From an uncultured Erysipelotrichaceae bacterium (GTDB lineage: Bacteria > Bacillota_I > Bacilli_A > Erysipelotrichales > Coprobacillaceae): a DNA stretch of 10,888 bases. The DNA lies in the NCBI GenBank assembly GCA_900544435.1, contig UQVG01000046.1, positions 1 through 10,888 of the forward strand, read 5' to 3'. Positions 7,116 through 10,888 of this stretch are shown here, one piece after another (within the stretch, counting starts at the first letter, position 1; every line of letters starts with the position of its first letter). A model generated the notes under the pieces. That model saw nothing but the letters and a program-made list of their open reading frames with translations. It had not been told where the DNA came from and did no database searches. A program made the position numbers and the translations under genes.

Positions 7116-8255
7116 TTATTTTTGTCCAACACCTTTACAATAAGTTTGTACAACTTCATAATCTTTATCTAAAACAACTAAGTCAGCATCATAACCAACA
7201 CCAATTGTACCTTTACGATCATCAACATGTAAACATCTAGCAGGGTTTGATGTACAAGCATTGATGGCATAATTAACAGGCACTAATGCGTCTTCAATTA
7301 AAATTTTTAATCCTTTATTCACATTTAATGTAGATCCTGCTAAATTACCAGCTTCTACTAAGTGTGCACTACCATCTGGATAAATGACAACTTCTTGTCC
7401 ACCAAAATCAAATTTAGTACCAACAGGGAATCCTTTACACATTAATGAATCAGTAATCATAATACTATAATCAGGTCCTTTAGAAGTAAAGAAATTATTT
7501 AAAGCTGCAAGAGTTGAGTGATTTCCATCACAAATAATTTCTCCATACATATTTCTAATACGTAAAGCACCACCAACTAAACCATTTGCACGATGTGTAA
7601 ATGGTGTCATTGCATTATAAACATGAGTCATACTTCTTGCTCCATGAGCGTATGCTTGAACAGCTTGTTCATAAGTCGCATTTGAATGTCCAATACTTAC
7701 AACTACATTATTTTGACTACAATATTTTGTAAGAGCGTAATCTTCATCATTTTCAACAGCCATTGTAATATATTTAATTAAACCATGAGCTGCTTTTTGA
7801 TATCTTTTAAATTGTTCAATATCAGGTTTTACACAGTATTCTTCAGGTTGAGCTCCTTTATGTGCTTTATTTAAATAAGGACCTTCAAAGTGAATTCCTA
7901 AAATTTCAGCACCTTCATAACCTTCTTCAACAACTTTTGCAACATTACTTACTGCATTTGTTAGAACTTCTTCACTTTGAGTAAGAGTTGTTGCAAGGAA
8001 TGAAGTAACCCCTTCATCAACGATTCCTTTTGTCCATTTTCTTAAACCTTCAGGATCAGCATCATTTGTATCAAAACCATAAGCTCCATGACAATGAATA
8101 TCAATAAAACCAGGAAGAATTCTTAAATCCCCATAGTCTTTAGTAACTTCTTTTTCATTGTAAGGATATATTTCTTTAATAATTCCATTTTCTAATTCTA
8201 ATTGTGCAGGAATGAATTGATCAGCAATCCAAACTTTTTTACTTTGTATAATCAT
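7116..8255 (-). CDS. nagA: N-acetylglucosamine-6-phosphate deacetylase
   Basis: NagA removes acetate from GlcNAc-6-phosphate to give glucosamine-6-phosphate, feeding amino sugars into glycolysis and cell-wall recycling in the cytoplasm. The 379 aa match the family (E. coli NagA is 382). The amidohydrolase barrel ligands are all recognisable: His54 and His56 in IDIHCHG, Glu124 in HFEGPYLN, His190 in GHSNAT, His211 in THVYNAM, His246 in DGNHS, and catalytic Asp269 in ITDSL. The C-terminal SNPAR (336-340) and GTIGVGYDADLVVLD (349-363) segments are also typical. The start ATG at 8255 has GAGGTG (8266-8261) at correct spacing. No nagB or transporter gene adjoins it, and a terminator follows immediately, so it appears to be monocistronic. 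Regulation is probably through the palindrome over its -35 box (8286-8305). Confidence 0.96.
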   Translation of the reverse strand: MIIQSKKVWIADQFIPAQLELENGIIKEIYPYNEKEVTKDYGDLRILPGFIDIHCHGAYGFDTNDADPEGLRKWTKGIVDEGVTSFLATTLTQSEEVLTNAVSNVAKVVEEGYEGAEILGIHFEGPYLNKAHKGAQPEEYCVKPDIEQFKRYQKAAHGLIKYITMAVENDEDYALTKYCSQNNVVVSIGHSNATYEQAVQAYAHGARSMTHVYNAMTPFTHRANGLVGGALRIRNMYGEIICDGNHSTLAALNNFFTSKGPDYSIMITDSLMCKGFPVGTKFDFGGQEVVIYPDGSAHLVEAGNLAGSTLNVNKGLKILIEDALVPVNYAINACTSNPARCLHVDDRKGTIGVGYDADLVVLDKDYEVVQTYCKGVGQK

Positions 8256-8272
8256 AATTTCACCTCAACTTT

Positions 8273-8301
8273 ATTATAGAACACTTTGCTTATCTAGACA
8301 A
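8273..8301 (-). promoter_or_regulatory. nagA promoter
   Basis: On the minus strand TTGTCT (8301-8296) and a perfect TATAAT (8278-8273) are separated by 17 bp. Transcription would start near 8266, at the edge of the nagA ribosome site, giving an unusually short leader of about 11 nt. The -35 box lies inside the palindrome at 8286-8305. Confidence 0.6.
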
Positions 8302-8305
8302 GCAA
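8286..8305. promoter_or_regulatory. 20-bp palindrome over the nagA -35 box, probable operator
   Basis: TTGCTTATCTAGACAAGCAA is a 20-bp palindrome in which 9 of 10 symmetric pairs match; the only break is A8292/C8299. Its core TCTAGA with flanking GT/AC resembles the GTnTAnAC-type sites bound by HutC-subfamily GntR regulators, the family that contains the GlcNAc regulator NagR of Bacillus. Its position over the nagA -35 fits repression. Which protein binds is inferred; no such regulator is encoded in the window. Confidence 0.55.
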
Positions 8306-8334
8306 CAACTCTCTTATTTCCTATAAAAATTCAA

Positions 8335-8363
8335 TTTACCTTGACTTTAAATTAGTATATAAT
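8335..8363 (+). promoter_or_regulatory. Promoter of the Lrp-aminotransferase operon
   Basis: TTTACC (8335-8340) and a perfect TATAAT (8358-8363) are 17 bp apart, with a T at the extended -10 region. Transcription would start near 8370, just before the ribosome site at 8376-8382. A nearby TTGACT (8341-8346) is a better -35 match but lies only 11 bp from the -10 box, so it is unlikely to be used with it. Lrp-family regulators often control their own promoters, but no binding motif could be assigned. Confidence 0.55.
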
Positions 8364-8390
8364 AAGTAGCATAATAAGGAGGAGAAGGAT

Positions 8391-8882
8391 ATGGATGAAA
8401 ATTTACTTTTATCATTAATTGAAAACAACGCGAAAATGGAAGTCGTTGATCTTGCGGCCGCCTTAAACGAAACAGAAGAAAATGTTGAAAATAAAATTAA
8501 AGATTTAGAGAAAAATAAAACAATCTATGGTTATCATACATTGATCAATTGGGATAAAACAAACCATGATGTATGTACAGCAGTGATTCAAGTTAATGCT
8601 AAACCTGAAAGAGATTATGGATATGATCGTATTGCGAAAAAAATCTATAATTTTCCTGAAGTAGATACAATGTATTTATTAGCAGGTAATTATGAATTTT
8701 TATTAATTGTTAAAGGAAAGACAATGGTTGAGGTTGCTAAATTCGTTAATAGTCGTTTAGCGGTTATTGAAGGTATTGAAAGAACAGCCACAATGTATGT
8801 TTTGAAACAATATAAAAACATGGGTAAACTTGTTGATGGTGATAATAAAGATGCAGCAGAAAGATTATTGGTAACTCCATAA
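8391..8882 (+). CDS. Lrp/AsnC-family transcriptional regulator (AlaR-like)
   Basis: This 163-aa protein has the standard Lrp/AsnC plan and length. An N-terminal winged helix-turn-helix spans about residues 1-55 (LLSLIENNAK through KTIYGYHTLI). A C-terminal RAM ligand-binding and oligomerisation domain spans about 62-140, with the family signature AGNYEFLLIVKG (98-109). Such proteins sense amino acids and control nearby amino-acid genes as DNA-wrapping multimers. The start ATG at 8391 has AAGGAGG (8376-8382) at 8-nt spacing. Its stop overlaps the start of the aminotransferase gene by one base (TAATG, 8880-8884), so the two are coupled. The pairing and sizes resemble alaR-alaT (yugG-yugH) of Bacillus subtilis, which suggests alanine or a related amino acid as effector; that is inference. 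Codons 22-26 include a GC-rich NotI octamer at 8454-8461, unusual for this DNA. Confidence 0.92.
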   Translation: MDENLLLSLIENNAKMEVVDLAAALNETEENVENKIKDLEKNKTIYGYHTLINWDKTNHDVCTAVIQVNAKPERDYGYDRIAKKIYNFPEVDTMYLLAGNYEFLLIVKGKTMVEVAKFVNSRLAVIEGIERTATMYVLKQYKNMGKLVDGDNKDAAERLLVTP

Positions 8883-10051
8883 TGGATTTTGAAAAAATTG
8901 TTAATCCTATTGTAAAAGATATTCCACCTAGTGGAATTCGTAAATTTTTTGATTTAGCTAATCAAATGGAAGGTGTTATTTCTTTAGGGGTAGGGGAACC
9001 TGATTTTGCAACCCCTTGGACAATTAGAGAAGCTGCAATCTATTCAATTGAAAAAGGAAAAACATTCTATACTGCAAATCAAGGATTATTAGAATTAAGA
9101 AAAGAAATTTGTAAATATCAAAAAAGAAGATTTAATTTAGATTATAAACCAGAACAATGTATTGTTACTGTTGGAGGATCTGAGGGAATTGATTTAGCCT
9201 TTAGAACAATTATCAATCCAGGTGATGAAGTCATTTTATTACAACCAAGTTATGTTGCTTATACACCAGGTGTTGCTTTAGCTGGTGGGGTAGTAAGAAA
9301 CATTACTTTAACAGAAGAAAATGAATTTAAATTAACACCTGAACTTCTAAAAGAAGCTATCAATGAAAAAACAAAAGCAATTCTTTTAAACTATCCAAGT
9401 AATCCAACAGGAGGATTCATGACAAGAGAGGATTATGAAAAACTTGTTCCTATCTTTAAAGAATCTGGAATTATGATTATTACAGATGAAATTTATGCAG
9501 AACTTTCTTATGAACATAAATTCTGTTCAATTGCTGCATTTGATGAAATCAAAGATCAAGTTATTTTAGTGAGTGGTTTTTCAAAAGCTTATGCAATGAC
9601 AGGATGGCGTTTAGGATATGTTCTTGCTAATGAATATCTTGTTAAAATGATGAAAAAAATTCATCAATATGTCATCATGTCAGCACCAACATGTGCTCAA
9701 TATGGAGCCATTGAAGCGATGAGACATTGTGATGAAGAAATTGAAAAAATGCGACAAGCTTATCTTGCAAGAAGAAATTTCTTAGTCAAAACATTTAATG
9801 AAATGGGACTTAAAACATTTACACCACAAGGTGCTTTCTATGTTTTCCCATGTATTAAATCAACAGGTCTTACATCAGAACAATTCTGTGAAGAATTATT
9901 AAATGATCAGTTAGTAGCCTGCGTACCAGGAAGTGCTTTTGGTGAAGCGGGAGAAGGATATATTCGTGTTTCTTATGCTTATAGTTTAGAAGAACTTAAA
10001 GCAGCAACAAAGAAAATTAGAAAATTCTTAGAAAACAGGGGAGTTATTTAA
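8882..10051 (+). CDS. PLP-dependent class I/II aminotransferase (AlaT/PatA-like)
   Basis: The 389-aa protein is a fold-type I pyridoxal-phosphate aminotransferase of the AspC/PatA/AlaT group and acts in the cytoplasm. It has the substrate-loop segment SLGVGEPDFATP (34-45), Asn174 in YPSNPTGG, Asp202 and Tyr205 in TDEIYAE, the Schiff-base Lys235 in SGFSKAYAMTGWRLGY, and the carboxylate-binding Arg362 in GYIRVSY. The N-terminal SGIRKFFDLANQM is typical of Bacillota AlaT/PatA/aromatic aminotransferases. Substrate cannot be fixed by sequence; alanine/2-oxoglutarate is favoured by the Lrp-family partner. N-acetyl-diaminopimelate and aromatic amino acids are alternatives. No clear ribosome site precedes the ATG, which overlaps the regulator's stop (TAATG), so translation probably depends on coupling. 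Its stop codon lies in the terminator stem at 10040-10055. Confidence 0.94.
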   Translation: MDFEKIVNPIVKDIPPSGIRKFFDLANQMEGVISLGVGEPDFATPWTIREAAIYSIEKGKTFYTANQGLLELRKEICKYQKRRFNLDYKPEQCIVTVGGSEGIDLAFRTIINPGDEVILLQPSYVAYTPGVALAGGVVRNITLTEENEFKLTPELLKEAINEKTKAILLNYPSNPTGGFMTREDYEKLVPIFKESGIMIITDEIYAELSYEHKFCSIAAFDEIKDQVILVSGFSKAYAMTGWRLGYVLANEYLVKMMKKIHQYVIMSAPTCAQYGAIEAMRHCDEEIEKMRQAYLARRNFLVKTFNEMGLKTFTPQGAFYVFPCIKSTGLTSEQFCEELLNDQLVACVPGSAFGEAGEGYIRVSYAYSLEELKAATKKIRKFLENRGVI

Positions 10052-10063
10052 CTCCTTTTTTTT
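10038..10063 (+). terminator. Terminator of the Lrp-aminotransferase operon, containing the stop codon
   Basis: GGAGTT (10040-10045) pairs with AACTCC (10050-10055) around a tight ATTT loop, with possible G-U extension outward from 10038-10039. Eight T residues follow (10056-10063). The TAA stop of the aminotransferase (10049-10051) spans the loop and the downstream arm. Confidence 0.88.
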
Positions 10064-10108
10064 GGTTTTAAAATAGATACAAATTAATCATAAAAATCAT
10101 CATTTCCC

Positions 10109-10114
10109 TATAAT
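10109..10114 (+). promoter_or_regulatory. Likely -10 box for the hypothetical gene at 10142
   Basis: A perfect TATAAT (10109-10114) lies 28 nt before the start codon, placing the transcript start near 10121, just ahead of the ribosome site. The matching -35 is weak (best is TAATCA at 10085-10090, 18-bp spacing). A strong terminator upstream makes a new promoter here likely. The -10 box sits between the arms of a 9-bp inverted repeat, AAAATCATC (10093-10101) and GATGATTTT (10132-10140). Confidence 0.45.
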
Positions 10115-10141
10115 ATAGATAAAGAAAAGGGGATGATTTTA

Positions 10142-10774
10142 ATGGTAGTTAAAAGTTATGAACAAATGACAGATGTATCAATTATGGAAGTAAAAACGTA
10201 TTTATTAATTCATAGTGACGGAATTTATCAACAAGATATTTATGATTTAATGAATACGTGTATTGATGTTTTTCAATTAAAAAGAAAATTAAATAAAAGA
10301 AAAGATATTCAATTATGGCTCTTTTCAAATATTAAAAGATATATTGATTGTTGTTTATCTTATAATGAAATGGAATATCATTTAGTCATGATGAATTTAT
10401 TAATCAATCAACATTTTAAACCATTAGTCGAATATAAATATAATTTATTTTATTATATTTTAGATCATAGTGATTTTAATATAGAAATTTATTGTCTAGT
10501 AAGACATTTACTTACATTTAAAATGAATCAACTCAATCAAGTCATTTTAGGTATGACACATTATAAAATGATGAATGATGAACAAACACACTATCAAGCC
10601 AGTCTTATTCTTTTATTAGAAAAACAATATAAACAAGCTTATCTTCATTTACCATTTGTAACACTTGATGAAGCCTTTAAACGTTTTGAAAAATCTCTTT
10701 ATAATTATTCACCATCCCGTTACGAAATGTTGTATCATAAAGATAAGACATATTCTACATTGTATGCTAGATAG
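10142..10774 (+). CDS. Hypothetical Tyr-rich protein, unrecognised family
   Basis: I do not recognise this 210-aa protein. It looks almost wholly alpha-helical, with alternating amphipathic stretches rich in Leu, Ile, Met and Tyr (about one residue in ten is Tyr) and very few Gly or Pro. No signal peptide or clear membrane helix is visible. A segment near 155-170 (LLEKQYKQAYLHL) looks like one helix pair of a TPR-type solenoid, but one weak match does not make the case. The C-terminal tail after about 185 is basic and polar. I chose the ATG at 10142 because AAAAGGGG (10125-10132) is 9 nt upstream; an in-frame ATG at 10133 directly abuts that site and cannot use it. Its TAG stop overlaps the AGGAG of the next gene, so the two probably form an operon with linked roles. 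Confidence 0.8.
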   Translation: MVVKSYEQMTDVSIMEVKTYLLIHSDGIYQQDIYDLMNTCIDVFQLKRKLNKRKDIQLWLFSNIKRYIDCCLSYNEMEYHLVMMNLLINQHFKPLVEYKYNLFYYILDHSDFNIEIYCLVRHLLTFKMNQLNQVILGMTHYKMMNDEQTHYQASLILLLEKQYKQAYLHLPFVTLDEAFKRFEKSLYNYSPSRYEMLYHKDKTYSTLYAR

Positions 10775-10783
10775 GAGATCATT

Positions 10784-10888
10784 ATGGATAGACTTTATTA
10801 CACATATTTAATTATTAAAGAATCTTTAGATTATATACCTGCTATTGAAATAAAAAAACAACTTGAAGAAAACTATCAAATTAAAGTA
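10784..10888 (+). CDS. Start of an unrecognised gene, cut by the window edge
   Basis: An ATG at 10784 is preceded by AGGAG (10773-10777) at 6-nt spacing and opens a frame that stays free of stops for the remaining 35 codons. The start reads MDRLYYTYLIIKESLDYIPA and continues into a charged helix. The segment IPAIEIKKQLEENYQIKV could be a helix-turn-helix, but too little is present to judge. Like the gene before it, the visible part is Tyr-rich. The ribosome site overlaps the previous gene's stop codon, arguing for an operon. Confidence 0.7.
   Translation, partial: MDRLYYTYLIIKESLDYIPAIEIKKQLEENYQIKV

Noticed and set aside
7046..7240. Plus-strand open frame of 64 codons
   Set aside because: It runs antisense through the nagA terminator and the nagA 3' end, where NagA has clear conserved sequence, and it has a low-complexity His/Gln/Leu tail.

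Overview
The window looks like chromosomal, mostly housekeeping DNA from a very AT-rich Gram-positive bacterium. Strong AGGAGG-type ribosome sites, sigma-A promoters, U-tailed terminators and AT-ending codons point to Bacillota. The codon style and gene mix look Erysipelotrichia-like (gut Coprobacillus/Erysipelatoclostridium relatives), but that placement is inference and was not tested. I see no tRNA, rRNA, CRISPR array, insertion sequence or phage gene.

Region 1 (1-4522, plus strand) is a stand-alone carA-carB operon for carbamoyl phosphate synthesis. A good promoter (21-49) is followed by a 25-codon leader ORF (77-154). The leader's stop codon lies in the 5' arm of an intrinsic terminator (153-183), just ahead of the carA ribosome site. 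The leader ORF, a U-rich tract and the terminator together resemble translation-coupled attenuation of the E. coli pyrBI kind. This is the most interesting item in the window.

Region 2 (4531-8255, minus strand) converges on carB. nagA (N-acetylglucosamine-6-phosphate deacetylase) is transcribed alone, with its own terminator. Below it lies a tight three-gene operon: a beta-propeller lactonase, an AIM24/TIGR00266-family protein and a Cof-type HAD phosphatase. The last two genes overlap by one base (TAATG). Two hairpins separate this operon from carB.

Region 3 (8256-8390) is a divergent intergenic region. It holds the nagA promoter, with a near-perfect 20-bp palindrome over its -35 box, and the promoter of a plus-strand operon. 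That operon encodes an Lrp/AsnC regulator and a class I/II aminotransferase, again joined by TAATG and resembling an alaR-alaT pair. It ends in a terminator whose stem contains the aminotransferase stop codon.

Region 4 (10064-10888) starts a new plus-strand unit: a Tyr-rich hypothetical protein followed by a gene cut off by the window edge. I do not recognise either.

The shared themes are nitrogen and amino-sugar metabolism (glutamine-dependent carbamoyl phosphate synthesis, GlcNAc deacetylation, transamination) and very compact packing, with stop codons placed inside hairpins, ribosome sites or the next start codon. No defence or other exotic system is visible.
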